In this document: piece by piece, positions 39,999-49,754 of the stretch
How positions within the stretch are numbered: position 1 is the stretch's first letter
Layout of the letters: every line of letters begins with the position of its first letter
NCBI GenBank assembly: GCA_903859415.1
Contig: CAIOMN010000088.1
Coordinates: forward strand, 1-64,000
Direction of reading: 5' to 3'
Length of the DNA: 64,000 nucleotides
From: an uncultured Methylococcaceae bacterium
GTDB taxonomy: Bacteria > Pseudomonadota > Gammaproteobacteria > Methylococcales > Methylomonadaceae
Translations under genes and position numbers: made by a program
Notes under the pieces: model-generated
Told to the model about the DNA's origin: nothing
The model's database searches: none
Seen by the model: only the letters and a program-made list of their open reading frames with translations

Positions 39999-40302
39999 CA
40001 TAGACTTCAATCCAATTTATTATTGTTGAAATTTTTTTAACAATTAACCCGGTAATTTTAGCAGCAATATTCAACCTCAGATATATGTACCTCTTAGAAA
40101 AGATATAAGGGATGATAAGGGGGGGATATAGCAAATTACATCAATACCAAAATAGCTGTTCAGTCATCTGATTATGTCGAGGCGCTAAATATTCTGGGTT
40201 GTAACTGAATGAATTGCGGGGCGTTACAAACTTGAATATTTATATTAGCAAGCCCCATTTTTGTGAAATTAATTGATACAGACCTAGACAATCAAAATAA
40301 TC
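39999..40302. other. intergenic region before pilD
   Basis: A 304-bp spacer. A weak hairpin with TTGTT/AACAA arms lies at about 40023-40046 after the OmpA-like gene. The rest shows no gene and no strong promoter. Confidence 0.45.
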
Positions 40303-41181
40303 ATGGAACAAATTAACACCCTATTAAACACACCCTCATTGTTCATTCCATTAATAGGTGTCATTGGGTTAATGGTCGGTAGCTTTCTAAATGTGGTTAT
40401 TTATCGATTACCTCTAATGATGCAAAGAACCTGGAAAATCGAGTGTCAAGAATTCTTAGAGATAGATACCAGCAATACGGCACAAAAAACTGAACCATTT
40501 AATCTGGCTTTGCCGTTATCGCACTGCCCAAAGTGCAACGCTGCTATTAAGCCTTATCAAAATATCCCCGTCCTCAGTTATCTTTTTCTGAAAGGCAAAT
40601 GTGCAAACTGCAAAACATCCATTTCGTTACGATATCCTGCTATAGAGGCATTAACTGCAATCATGTCTATCATTGTGGCTCAGCACTTTGGTGCCACAAC
40701 AACCACTTTTTTTGCGTTAATATTGACATGGTCACTGATAACCTTAAGCTTTGTTGATATTGACCATCAGTTATTACCTGATAATATTACGCTCCCCATA
40801 CTGTGGCTGGGCTTATTCTTAAGCCTGTTTACTGTCTTTGCTGATTCTGATGCGAGTATCATTGGGGCTATTGCAGGCTACTTAAGCCTCTGGATTGTCT
40901 ATCATGTCTTTAAATTGATAACAGGCAAGGAAGGCATGGGGTTTGGCGACTTTAAATTACTAGCGCTATTAGGTGCCTGGCTAGGCTGGGAATATTTACC
41001 CCTCATTGTGCTATTATCCTCTTTGGTTGGCGCATTGTTTGGATTCTCAATGATTATATTTGCTAATCGTGATCACGCCCAGCCGATACCTTTTGGTCCT
41101 TACTTAGCAACCGCTGGATGGTTAGCCCTATTATGGGGTCATAGCCTTAACCAGTTTTATTTTAGTGCATTTGGTTTGTAG
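40303..41181 (+). CDS. pilD: prepilin peptidase / N-methyltransferase PilD
   Basis: A membrane aspartic peptidase (family A24) that cuts and methylates type IV pilins and pseudopilins, 292 residues. The cytoplasmic loop has the four cysteines of the zinc motif (CPKCNAAI near 70-77 and CANC near 101-104). The catalytic aspartates are in FVDIDHQLLPD near 149-159 and GMGFGDFK near 213-220. About eight hydrophobic helices follow. It begins the conserved pilD-coaE-zapD-yacG string, with the coaE start 4 bp after the stop. Confidence 0.95.
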   Translation: MEQINTLLNTPSLFIPLIGVIGLMVGSFLNVVIYRLPLMMQRTWKIECQEFLEIDTSNTAQKTEPFNLALPLSHCPKCNAAIKPYQNIPVLSYLFLKGKCANCKTSISLRYPAIEALTAIMSIIVAQHFGATTTTFFALILTWSLITLSFVDIDHQLLPDNITLPILWLGLFLSLFTVFADSDASIIGAIAGYLSLWIVYHVFKLITGKEGMGFGDFKLLALLGAWLGWEYLPLIVLLSSLVGALFGFSMIIFANRDHAQPIPFGPYLATAGWLALLWGHSLNQFYFSAFGL

Positions 41182-41185
41182 TTGT

Positions 41186-41803
41186 ATGCTGAAAATTGGT
41201 CTAACGGGTGGCATCGGTAGTGGCAAAAGTACTGTATCAACCTTATTTGAACAACTGAACACTCCGGTCATTGATGCTGATATAATTGCTCATCAGCTGG
41301 TTGCGGTTGGCCAACCGGCACTGGCTAAAATTCAACAAACATTTGGCAGTGATATTCTTCAACCAGAAGGATCACTGGATCGAAAAAAGCTACGTGAACT
41401 GGTTTTTTCCAATCCTTTAGAAAAACAAAAGCTCGAAGCTATTATTCACCCTTTGGTTTATCAAACAATACAAACTGAAATTAAACGCTTAATAGCACCC
41501 TACTGTATTATCAGTATTCCCTTGTTATTTGAATCTAATATGACCTCGCTTGTCGACCGCATATTAGTGGTTGACTGCCCGGAAGAACAACAAATTGAGC
41601 GTTTACTAAAACGAGATGATATGACTACAAAACGCATACAATCAATTATTAACAGCCAAATCTCTAGAGATTTCAGGAATTCAAAGGCTAATGATCTGAT
41701 TGATAACTCTGGAAGTAATGATAGACTTGCAGAACAGGTTAAAACATTGCACAATTTCTATATCTCAATAAGCATTTGCCAGGATACACTTTTCTGTGAC
41801 TAA
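41186..41803 (+). CDS. coaE: dephospho-CoA kinase
   Basis: The last enzyme of coenzyme A synthesis, 205 residues. I start it at the ATG at 41186, directly before IGLTGGIGSGKST. A GTG further upstream would overlap pilD. The Walker A is complete. The lid and CoA-binding segments (VIDADIIAHQLV; HPLVYQTI) are visible. Its end overlaps the zapD GTG start by 8 bp. Confidence 0.94.
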   Translation: MLKIGLTGGIGSGKSTVSTLFEQLNTPVIDADIIAHQLVAVGQPALAKIQQTFGSDILQPEGSLDRKKLRELVFSNPLEKQKLEAIIHPLVYQTIQTEIKRLIAPYCIISIPLLFESNMTSLVDRILVVDCPEEQQIERLLKRDDMTTKRIQSIINSQISRDFRNSKANDLIDNSGSNDRLAEQVKTLHNFYISISICQDTLFCD

Positions 41804-42566
41804 CACTATTACTTATGAATTTCCACTCAATGAAAAAATCCGTACTTTCATAAGGCTCGAAAATCTATTCCAACAGTTCATTCATTTTTCAGAAGCTGAT
41901 TCTGTTATCGATAAACGTGCAGCCATCTCTTGTCTGCTAGATATTATTGCCATTTTTAAACGTACAGACCTAAGAGCTGAAGTTCTTAAAGAACTCAATC
42001 ATCAATCTTCTGTACTTAAAAAAATTGCCTCTCACGAGGGCGTCAATACAGGTAAGTTGCATGAAATACTGGACCAACTCGAAGACATCTCGAATAAGCT
42101 TTATGCCTACAATGGAAAAGTAGGCTCGCAGACAGAAGAAAATGAACTATTGCAAAGCATCGCCCAACGCAGTTCAATTCCTGGGGGAGCGTTCTCTTTT
42201 GATTTACCTGAATATCATCATTGGCTTAATCAGGATGAATCTGTTCGGGCACAAGACTTGCAAAACTGGAGCCAACCTTATATCGAGGTCAATACGGCTT
42301 TAGAATTTATACTAAACTTTATTCGTAACAGCCGCCCTCCCAAACATGAATTAGCTGAGGCAGGTTTTTTTCAGGTTTCACTGGATAAAGCCCAACCCTT
42401 TCAACTGCTCAAAGTTACATTGGATAAGTCTTTAGGCTGCTTTGCAGAAATTAGTGGTGGAAAACACCGCTGCAATATACGGTTCATGGAACCCACCCAA
42501 GATAGTAAACGCGCAAGACAAAGCGTGAATGACATTCCCTTTTCCGTAACACGCTGCTTTTTCTAA
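41796..42566 (+). CDS. zapD: cell division protein ZapD
   Basis: The FtsZ-crosslinking protein, 256 residues, starting with GTG inside the coaE end. The N-terminal [18 protein letters not shown] and the middle [20 protein letters not shown] match the family, and so does the place between coaE and yacG. It overlaps yacG by 1 bp. Confidence 0.94.
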   Translation: MTNTITYEFPLNEKIRTFIRLENLFQQFIHFSEADSVIDKRAAISCLLDIIAIFKRTDLRAEVLKELNHQSSVLKKIASHEGVNTGKLHEILDQLEDISNKLYAYNGKVGSQTEENELLQSIAQRSSIPGGAFSFDLPEYHHWLNQDESVRAQDLQNWSQPYIEVNTALEFILNFIRNSRPPKHELAEAGFFQVSLDKAQPFQLLKVTLDKSLGCFAEISGGKHRCNIRFMEPTQDSKRARQSVNDIPFSVTRCFF

Positions 42567-42772
42567 TGTCGTCTCCCATCAATATCGTCACAGTCAAATG
42601 TCCAACTTGCAAACGTGCTGTTGCCTGGCTACCTGAAAATGAGTTTAAGCCTTTTTGTTGCGAGCGCTGTCGATTAATTGATTTAGGCGAATGGATAATG
42701 GAAGAAAAAAGAATCCCCGGCGAAGCCATTGACCTAGATGTTGAGGATAACGAAGATCACTTTTTTCAATAA
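42566..42772 (+). CDS. yacG: DNA gyrase inhibitor YacG
   Basis: A 68-residue zinc protein that binds GyrB and blocks DNA binding. The four cysteines are in [10 protein letters not shown] and CCERCRLID, with the [13 protein letters not shown] tail of the family. It is coupled to zapD. hypC follows after 37 bp, so the hydrogenase genes may be read through from here. Confidence 0.93.
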   Translation: MSSPINIVTVKCPTCKRAVAWLPENEFKPFCCERCRLIDLGEWIMEEKRIPGEAIDLDVEDNEDHFFQ

Positions 42773-42808
42773 GCTGTATTTCATACCCATCATTCTGGAG
42801 AAAATCTA

Positions 42809-43048
42809 ATGTGTCTAGCCGTGCCCATGCAAATTACAAAAATCGAGGGCCACACTGCACACTGTGCTAGCCACGGTATAGAAAGAGAAGTCAGCTTATT
42901 CTTATTGGATGATGAAACAATCAATGTAGGCGACCACCTGTTAATCCATGTCGGCTATGCCATTCAAAAAATAACTGAGGAAGAGGCACTCTCAACCTGG
43001 GAGTTACTCGACCAAATGTTAGCAGAGGATGCAGAAAGTGCATTATAA
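42809..43048 (+). CDS. hypC: hydrogenase assembly chaperone HypC
   Basis: A 79-residue HypC/HupF chaperone starting with the characteristic MCLAVPMQI, whose Cys2 carries the Fe(CN)2CO unit during cofactor assembly with HypD. A HVGYAIQKI motif near 46-54 is also typical. A GGAG ribosome site precedes it. It forms a hypC-hypD-hypF group, which would serve the HoxH enzyme encoded 35 kb away; no other hydrogenase is in the window. Confidence 0.95.
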   Translation: MCLAVPMQITKIEGHTAHCASHGIEREVSLFLLDDETINVGDHLLIHVGYAIQKITEEEALSTWELLDQMLAEDAESAL

Positions 43049-43099
43049 AGCTAATTATAGTCAGCTTTATCCAGTGACCGACAAACTGAAGTCACACTG

Positions 43100-44197
43100 A
43101 TGGAATCACAGCAACTACTCGAAAAAATCCGCGCACTACCGCTGTCTGGAACGGTGCGCATCATGAATGTGTGTGGCGGCCATGAACGCTCTATCTCAAT
43201 GGCGGGATTACGTACAGCACTTCCCTCGACTATTGAACTCATCCCTGGCCCTGGCTGTCCGGTCTGTATCTGCCCTGAAGAGGACATTTATCAAGCCATA
43301 CAGATCGGTCTTAATGAAGAGGTTGTGGTATTGGCTTTCGGTGATATGTTACGGGTTCCGGTTAATGCGCCCAAGCAGGCCATACGGACTCTGGAACAGG
43401 CCAAAGCGGCCGGCGCTGATATCAGGCCCATCGCCTCACCTACTGAAGCCGTCATCATAGCCCGAGCCAACCCAGAAAAAACCATTGTGTTTTTTGTCGC
43501 CGGTTTTGAAACTACCTGCGCTCCCGTTGCTGCAATGCTTGAAGAAGGCATTCCCAAAAATTTACTGTTATTGATGAGTGGTCGCTTAACATGGCCAGCG
43601 GTCGCTTTGTTATTAAGTTCGGATACACCCACCTTCGACGCACTCATTGCACCCGGCCATGTCGCTACCATTATGGGAACAGAAGAATGGCGCTTCGTTG
43701 TCGGTCAATATAGGATGCCCACCGCAGTTGCCGGTTTTAACAGCACTAGTTTATTGGCGGCTATTTACTCAGTGCTCCGACAAGGTTTAGAACACCATCA
43801 GTTTCTTGATAATTGTTATACCCAAGTCGTCACCCCTAGCGGCAATAAAAGAGCAAAACAACTATTGAATGCAGCATTTGATATTATTGATGCGCCGTGG
43901 CGAGGGATAGGTATCATTCCACAATCAGGTTTTGAACTTAAAGAAAAGTTTTCCTCACACAATGCGCGACTTCGTTTTCCTAGTTATGCCGATGAAGCCA
44001 GAAAAAAAGCGGGTATGATGCCTCCCGGTTGTGACTGCGCAAAAGTTATCTTGGGACAGATAAAACCCACCGATTGTCGCTTATACGGTGAACTCTGTGT
44101 ACCTAGAAATCCAGTTGGGCCTTGTATGGTCTCAGATGAAGGTGCTTGTCGAATCTGGTGGGCTTCGGGTATTAAGAACAGCCACTCAGCGCATTAA
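43100..44197 (+). CDS. hypD: hydrogenase formation protein HypD
   Basis: The scaffold on which the Fe(CN)2CO group is built, 365 residues. Conserved cysteines are visible in NVCGGHERS near 24-32, GPGCPVC near 51-57, and the C-terminal cluster region (CDCAKV, CRLYGELC, GPCMVSDEGAC). The motif after Cys26 reads GGHER where most HypD proteins have GGHTH, and the N-terminus is shorter than usual. No hypE follows; hypF begins 5 bp later. Confidence 0.94.
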   Translation: MESQQLLEKIRALPLSGTVRIMNVCGGHERSISMAGLRTALPSTIELIPGPGCPVCICPEEDIYQAIQIGLNEEVVVLAFGDMLRVPVNAPKQAIRTLEQAKAAGADIRPIASPTEAVIIARANPEKTIVFFVAGFETTCAPVAAMLEEGIPKNLLLLMSGRLTWPAVALLLSSDTPTFDALIAPGHVATIMGTEEWRFVVGQYRMPTAVAGFNSTSLLAAIYSVLRQGLEHHQFLDNCYTQVVTPSGNKRAKQLLNAAFDIIDAPWRGIGIIPQSGFELKEKFSSHNARLRFPSYADEARKKAGMMPPGCDCAKVILGQIKPTDCRLYGELCVPRNPVGPCMVSDEGACRIWWASGIKNSHSAH

Positions 44198-44202
44198 CAC
44201 GC

Positions 44203-46473
44203 TTGACTAACCGACCTCTTCAAGCCAGACAACTCACTGTCACTGGGCGTGTGCAAGGGGTTGGGTTCAGGCCCTTTGTCAGCCGACTGGCTCATCATTT
44301 AAACCTGTCCGGCTGGGTGCGTAATCAATCCGGTCAAGTAGAAATATGGATACAAGGTAACAATGAAGAACTGGATCAATTTGAACACGACCTCATAAGC
44401 GAAGCGCCACCGCTAGCGAGACCACAGCAGCTTAACTCACACACAGTCATCCCCATTGAGATTGACAGTTTTACCATACGGCAGAGTTTAAGCGGTGAAT
44501 TAAACCAGGCACATATCCCGCCTGATTATTTTATATGTGCTGATTGCCTAGCAGAAATGCATGATAAACGGGAACGTCGATACCATTACCCTTTTATCAA
44601 TTGCACCCAATGTGGCCCCCGCTATACCTTAATCAACCGACTTCCCTATGATCGCCCGAACACCAGCATGGCTGACTTTCCTTTATGTCCTGAATGCCTT
44701 GCAGACTATGAAAATCCGATAGATCGGCGCTTCCATGCCCAACCCTTAGCCTGCCCGGCTTGCGGCCCTATACTTACGTTTAGACAACCCGAACAGAATG
44801 ATATTAATGATAATAACGCCGCCATTAAAGCCACGGTTGCCGCACTGCGTGCGGGCTTAATTGTCGCTGTGAAAGGCATTGGAGGCTATCATTTGTTGTG
44901 TTCGGCAACGTCAGAAGAAGCCATTTCAAAACTACGCTTACGTAAGCAACGGCACGTTAAACCCTTAGCAGTCATGTTACCCTGGCAAGGTATCGATGGT
45001 TTAGATCAAGTAAGATTGTATGCGAATGCCACACCAGAGGAACAAGCTCTTCTGATTGACACAATGCGTCCTATTGTTCTGGTTAAAAAATTACTCAACA
45101 CCCCACTGGCAGAAACCATAGCGCCTAATATGCAAGAGTATGGACTCATGCTGCCCTATAGTCCGTTACATCACTTGATCCTTGAGGACTATGCAGCCCC
45201 GTTGATTGCGACTTCAGCCAATATCAGTGGCGAACCTATATTAACTGATGCCCACCCAGTTGAAGCACGTTTAGCCACTATTGCAGATGCTTTTTTACAT
45301 CATAACCGGCCTATTCTAAGACCCGCTGATGACAGTGTTTACAAAATTATTGCCCACAAAGCACAAGCTCTCAGAATCGGACGCGGCGTTGCCCCTCTTG
45401 AAATAGACCTGCCCTTTTGCTTAAAAAGTCCACTCCTCGCAGTGGGCGGACAAATGAAAAACACGATTGCTTTAGCTTGGGATAACCGATTAGTTATGTC
45501 TCCCCATATTGGTGATTTAGGTTCTCTACGAAGCCAACAGGTCTTTGAACAAACGATTACTGATCTTAGCCAACTTTACGGTATCAACATAAAACACTGT
45601 GTTTGTGATGCCCATCCTGATTACAGCGCCACGCGCTGGGCAGAACAATCAGGACTGATAGTCCATAAAGTATTTCATCATCATGCTCACGCTTCCGCCT
45701 TAGCAGCTGAACACACCAGCACTGAGCCACTGCTTGTTTTTACCTGGGATGGCACGGGTTATGGTGAAGATGGTACCCTCTGGGGCGGCGAAGGACTCTT
45801 AGGTCAACCAGGACATTGGCACCGGGTTAGTTCTTTTAAACCCTTTCGGTTACCGGGTGGTGATAAAGCCAGTCGAGAACCCTGGCGTAGTGCTTTGGCA
45901 TTGCTCTGGGAACAAAATCAGGATTGGCCTGACTGCCCCGTTGATACTTTCTTACTTAAACAGGCTTGGCAGCGTCAAATCAACAGTCCACAAACTAGCT
46001 CTGTTGGTCGATTATTTGATGCTGCCGCTGCACTTACAGGAATCGTTCAACACGCTGATTTTGAAGGACACGCGCCGATGTGGTTAGAAGCAGCAAGCAA
46101 TATATCCGGTCATATCAGCATATTCCCTTCGATTGATTTACCTCTAAGCCGAGACAACAATGGCTTATGGTTAAGTGATTGGGCACCTTTATTACCCATG
46201 CTAACAAACACTGATTTAGCCCCTTCAACACGAGGCCAGTGCTTTCATGCAAGTCTGGCATTGGCTTTACTCACCCAAGCCAGACAAATCCAAAAGGAAC
46301 ATCATTTTGTTGCGATTGGCTTAACAGGGGGTGTCTTTCAGAATCGTCTGTTAACCGAACAGATTATCGCCTTACTTGAAACAGAGGGTTATAAGGTGTT
46401 ACTACCCGAACGGATTCCAGGCAATGATGCCGGTATCAGCTTTGGACAGATTATAGAAGCAGGTAATCAATAG
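44203..46473 (+). CDS. hypF: carbamoyltransferase HypF
   Basis: Makes the thiocarbamate on HypE that becomes the cyanide ligands, 756 residues. The order is an acylphosphatase domain (GRVQGVGFRPF near 16-26), two zinc-finger motifs (CADC...CTQC and CPEC...CPAC, about 108-185), a YrdC-like domain (about 200-385) and a Kae1-like carbamoyltransferase domain with HHHAHASALAAEH near 492-504. It starts with TTG 5 bp after hypD. HypE, its obligatory partner, must be encoded elsewhere. Confidence 0.95.
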   Translation: MTNRPLQARQLTVTGRVQGVGFRPFVSRLAHHLNLSGWVRNQSGQVEIWIQGNNEELDQFEHDLISEAPPLARPQQLNSHTVIPIEIDSFTIRQSLSGELNQAHIPPDYFICADCLAEMHDKRERRYHYPFINCTQCGPRYTLINRLPYDRPNTSMADFPLCPECLADYENPIDRRFHAQPLACPACGPILTFRQPEQNDINDNNAAIKATVAALRAGLIVAVKGIGGYHLLCSATSEEAISKLRLRKQRHVKPLAVMLPWQGIDGLDQVRLYANATPEEQALLIDTMRPIVLVKKLLNTPLAETIAPNMQEYGLMLPYSPLHHLILEDYAAPLIATSANISGEPILTDAHPVEARLATIADAFLHHNRPILRPADDSVYKIIAHKAQALRIGRGVAPLEIDLPFCLKSPLLAVGGQMKNTIALAWDNRLVMSPHIGDLGSLRSQQVFEQTITDLSQLYGINIKHCVCDAHPDYSATRWAEQSGLIVHKVFHHHAHASALAAEHTSTEPLLVFTWDGTGYGEDGTLWGGEGLLGQPGHWHRVSSFKPFRLPGGDKASREPWRSALALLWEQNQDWPDCPVDTFLLKQAWQRQINSPQTSSVGRLFDAAAALTGIVQHADFEGHAPMWLEAASNISGHISIFPSIDLPLSRDNNGLWLSDWAPLLPMLTNTDLAPSTRGQCFHASLALALLTQARQIQKEHHFVAIGLTGGVFQNRLLTEQIIALLETEGYKVLLPERIPGNDAGISFGQIIEAGNQ

Positions 46474-46587
46474 ATTTTGCTTTAGTGTCAGGGCGTTAAT
46501 TCACTCTACCCCACTCAATATATTATAGACTCCATAAAGGATGCTTTATATACAGCTAACTATATACTACGACAAAACAACTTACCT

Positions 46588-47838
46588 TTAAGATAAATCA
46601 ACACTCTGCATCAGCTCTACCCTGACTTTATCGCCTACCTGCACTCCTTGGCAATCAACCGGCAACACAATATAACAATTAGCCTGACTCATTGATTTTA
46701 ATATATTTGAACCCTGCCGCCCCGCAGAGGCCACAAAAAACTCACCCTGACTATCTTGAGTCAGAATCCCTCGTTGATACTCCTGACGCCCTTTAGATTT
46801 CTTTAATAGTGATGTACAGGTCGCGGTTAAAAATAAGGGCTTTGACGCTAGTACACTGGAAACTTGCTTAAGTGCGGGCTTAACAAAATAGTGATAGGTC
46901 ACAACAACGGCAACGGGATTACCGGGTAAACCAAAAAAATAGCACCCCCCTATTTTTCCGAAAGCCAAAGGCTTCCCGGGTTTTATTGCTAACTTCCAGA
47001 AATTGACCTCACCACAACGTGACAATATTTCATTAATATAATCCGCCTCACCCACTGATGCGCCACCCGTAGTTATGATCACATCATGACTTTTTGCTGC
47101 TTCAATAAAACTCGCTTCCAACAAACTCGGGTCATCTGCAATCACTCCAAAATCAGTGACTGAATACGCTGGATCAGATAATAAGCCCTTTAACAGATGA
47201 CGATTACTGTCATATATCTGTCCTGAAGCTAGTGGCTTACCTAACTCAACCAGCTCATCCCCCGTTGAAAAAATAGCCACTCTGACGGATCGTTTAACCG
47301 TGACTTCAGTAACACCGGCTGAAGCCAGAAAGCCCAAGTCAATAGCAGTTAGTTTTTTTGGAGGATCAAACAATAAACCACCCTGTTTTATATCTTCACC
47401 CACTTCTCTGACATGCTGCTTAACCGTGGTCTGCTCAGGAAAATGAATCCTTAAATCATCAACCGTTACCTGCTCCTGCATCATGACTGAATCCAGTTCA
47501 GGCGGCAGTACCGCTCCGGTGAAAATGCGAATACACTGCCCTGCTTTTAATTGTCCCGTATAAGGACGACCGGCCCAAGATGTACCGATACACTCTAAAC
47601 TAAAAGATTGCCCCGGCTTAACATCGGCACTAAAAAATGCATACCCATCCATAGCCGCATTTCTATCCGGTGGGCTATTGATTGTTGAATAAGCCGGTTC
47701 TGCTAAAACTCGTCCTAAGGCATTTTGTAAAGCGACGGCTTCTGTTTCGACAATAGGCCGAATAGTCGCTCTAATTCTTTCCAGCGCCTCGTCAATCGAG
47801 AGCAATGGTTTACGCTCCTGGCTACAGACATCAATCAT
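46588..47838 (-). CDS. moeA: molybdopterin molybdotransferase MoeA
   Basis: Inserts molybdenum into molybdopterin, 416 residues. Signatures are the N-terminal SIDEALERI and PDRNAAMDGYAF near 57-68, and the MoCF domain with IFSTGDELVE, TTGGASVGEADY near 255-266 and FGLPGNPVAVVVTY. The ATGA overlap with mobB shows coupled translation. It is convergent with hypF. The reading direction and the mobB partner indicate a small molybdenum-cofactor operon, not a hydrogenase gene. Confidence 0.95.
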   Translation of the reverse strand: MIDVCSQERKPLLSIDEALERIRATIRPIVETEAVALQNALGRVLAEPAYSTINSPPDRNAAMDGYAFFSADVKPGQSFSLECIGTSWAGRPYTGQLKAGQCIRIFTGAVLPPELDSVMMQEQVTVDDLRIHFPEQTTVKQHVREVGEDIKQGGLLFDPPKKLTAIDLGFLASAGVTEVTVKRSVRVAIFSTGDELVELGKPLASGQIYDSNRHLLKGLLSDPAYSVTDFGVIADDPSLLEASFIEAAKSHDVIITTGGASVGEADYINEILSRCGEVNFWKLAIKPGKPLAFGKIGGCYFFGLPGNPVAVVVTYHYFVKPALKQVSSVLASKPLFLTATCTSLLKKSKGRQEYQRGILTQDSQGEFFVASAGRQGSNILKSMSQANCYIVLPVDCQGVQVGDKVRVELMQSVDLS

Positions 47839-48359
47839 AATTTCTCCATAAATCTTTTTAAAATAAAATCGACAATCATCTCTGGCTGATTGATGTCTAA
47901 ATTTGGTAAATGTTCAGGTAACTCCAATAACTCATCACTGGCGATTGCTATGATATCGGGATCAGTTGGATAAAGTAACGGTTGCTTAAGTGAAGGTCGG
48001 TGTAATTCAATTTTTGGAAATCGCTCGGCTTTAAAGCCTTCCACTAAAACCAGATCAAGCTGACTTTGATCAAATAGCTTTAACTCCTCATCCAGATTAG
48101 GTTCTTGAGTAGGCACTATTTCAGTGATGATTGCCCGACGATGCGTTGAGACTAACATAACCGGTGAAGCGCCTGCAGCGCGTAAGCGAAAACTATCTTT
48201 TCCCGGCTGATCAATCTGGAAATTATGATGACTGTGCTTAATTAACCCCACTCGTATCCCCTGCTGTTTCAAAATCGGAATAAGTTGTTCAATCAAGGTG
48301 GTTTTACCCGTTCCGCTAGCGGCGGCAAAACCTAATAAAGGCACATGAGCATGTTGCAT
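47835..48359 (-). CDS. mobB: molybdopterin-guanine dinucleotide biosynthesis protein MobB
   Basis: A P-loop GTP-binding protein of 174 residues that assists nucleotide attachment to the molybdenum cofactor. Walker A is AASGTGKTTL near 14-23, followed by the family motif IKHSHHNFQID. I start at the ATG at 48359; an upstream TTG at 48368 adds three residues. It is the first gene of a mobB-moeA pair. Confidence 0.93.
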   Translation of the reverse strand: MQHAHVPLLGFAAASGTGKTTLIEQLIPILKQQGIRVGLIKHSHHNFQIDQPGKDSFRLRAAGASPVMLVSTHRRAIITEIVPTQEPNLDEELKLFDQSQLDLVLVEGFKAERFPKIELHRPSLKQPLLYPTDPDIIAIASDELLELPEHLPNLDINQPEMIVDFILKRFMEKL

Positions 48360-48443
48360 AGTTATCAAATAAGAAGACGGTTATCGTAGGATGGCTTATT
48401 CTAAGGTATTATTAACCGAGGATCATTAACAGAGGAGAAAACT

Positions 48444-48938
48444 TTGATTCGAATTTATCTTATTATCCTATTAGGCGTCATTGTATATTTTGGTTTACGT
48501 TCATTTCTTAAAGCCTCACCGTCTGTCCTGGCAAAATACTGCCGTACAGCATTAATCTGGTTGATTGGCGTTGTGTTTGTTTTTTTAGCCGTCACCGGCA
48601 AACTCAATGGCATCTTTGCATTGGTCGGTTTGGCAATTGCGTTTATCTTACGGTCAATCCCGTTATTGCTCAACTATGCACCTTCGATTCAAAAACTATG
48701 GCAGCAGTATACTGGCGCCCAGCAATCCAGCTCACAACGACAAAACGAGGCCAGTGCAAAAGGCAAAATGTCCGTTGAAGAAGCCTATGAGGTATTAGGA
48801 CTTAAACCCGGAGCTTCAGAGGAAGAGATAATTGCCGCACATCGAAAGCTGATGCAAAAGATTCATCCCGATCGAGGCGGTTCAGATTATTTAGCCGCAA
48901 AAATAAATTTGGCAAAAAAGATATTGATCAATAAATAA
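48444..48938 (+). CDS. membrane-anchored J-domain protein
   Basis: A 164-residue protein with up to three N-terminal hydrophobic segments (about 2-17, 33-51, 53-71). A C-terminal J domain (about 111-164) carries the HPD tripeptide in KIHPDRGGS. The topology resembles the DnaJ-related Pam18/TIM14 type, recruiting an Hsp70 to the membrane. It starts with TTG after a strong GAGGAG at 48433-48438. It is divergent from mobB and convergent with mutM, whose stop lies immediately after. Confidence 0.85.
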   Translation: MIRIYLIILLGVIVYFGLRSFLKASPSVLAKYCRTALIWLIGVVFVFLAVTGKLNGIFALVGLAIAFILRSIPLLLNYAPSIQKLWQQYTGAQQSSSQRQNEASAKGKMSVEEAYEVLGLKPGASEEEIIAAHRKLMQKIHPDRGGSDYLAAKINLAKKILINK

Positions 48939-49754
48939 TTAACGCTGACAGGTTTTACAAAACACGGTTGAACGGTCAGCCAATCTGACTTCAATCAACA
49001 CCTGTTGACAGTCAACACAAGGTAGGTCTTTACGACCATACACTTTCAATTGTTGTTTAAAATAACCCGGCTTTCCTGCTTCATTCACAAAATCGCGTAA
49101 GGTTGTCCCGCCTTGTTGAATCGCGTGTTGTAAAATTAACTTAATGCACTCAGCCAGTTTTTGATAACGCGCTAATGAAATAGCGCCTGCTTGCCGGGTC
49201 GGTAAAATACCCGCCATAAAGAGCGCTTCATTGGCATAGATATTCCCTACTCCCACCACAATATGACTATCCATAATAAACGTCTTAACCGGCACCTTTC
49301 GATTTCTGGAAAGCTGATACAGTAACTCACCATTAAAGTCATCCAATAAAGGCTCTGGCCCTAAGTCTTTAAGCAGTGAATGCTCGCCAATAGGTTCAGT
49401 AGTCCAAAGTACCGAACCAAAGCGACGTTGATCATTAAAACGTAACACAATAGTGTCGTTAAATATAAAATCAATATGGTCGTGTTTCTTGGGCTCTTGC
49501 TCAGCCGTCATAATCCTTAGACTACCGGACATTCCCAAATGAATTATCAACGTACCGTTCGCAGTCTTTAACAAAAGATACTTGGCCCTACGCGTCACCG
49601 CGTCAATACGCTGCCCGATTAAACTTTCTGCCAGGGTTTCAGGAACCGGCCAACGTAACTTAGGTTGACGAACAATAACCTGTTTAAACACGCGACCGAC
49701 AATATGCGGCGCAATGCCTCGACAGGTGGTTTCAACTTCAGGTAACTCAGGCAT
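48939..49754 (-). CDS. mutM: formamidopyrimidine-DNA glycosylase
   Basis: The base-excision enzyme removing 8-oxoguanine and formamidopyrimidines, 271 residues. The N-terminus MPELPEVET gives Pro2 (nucleophile) and Glu3 after Met removal. The helix-two-turn-helix region VGVGNIYANEALF lies near 169-181. The zinc finger CVDC...CKTCQR ends the protein. All key residues are present. Confidence 0.96.
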   Translation of the reverse strand: MPELPEVETTCRGIAPHIVGRVFKQVIVRQPKLRWPVPETLAESLIGQRIDAVTRRAKYLLLKTANGTLIIHLGMSGSLRIMTAEQEPKKHDHIDFIFNDTIVLRFNDQRRFGSVLWTTEPIGEHSLLKDLGPEPLLDDFNGELLYQLSRNRKVPVKTFIMDSHIVVGVGNIYANEALFMAGILPTRQAGAISLARYQKLAECIKLILQHAIQQGGTTLRDFVNEAGKPGYFKQQLKVYGRKDLPCVDCQQVLIEVRLADRSTVFCKTCQR

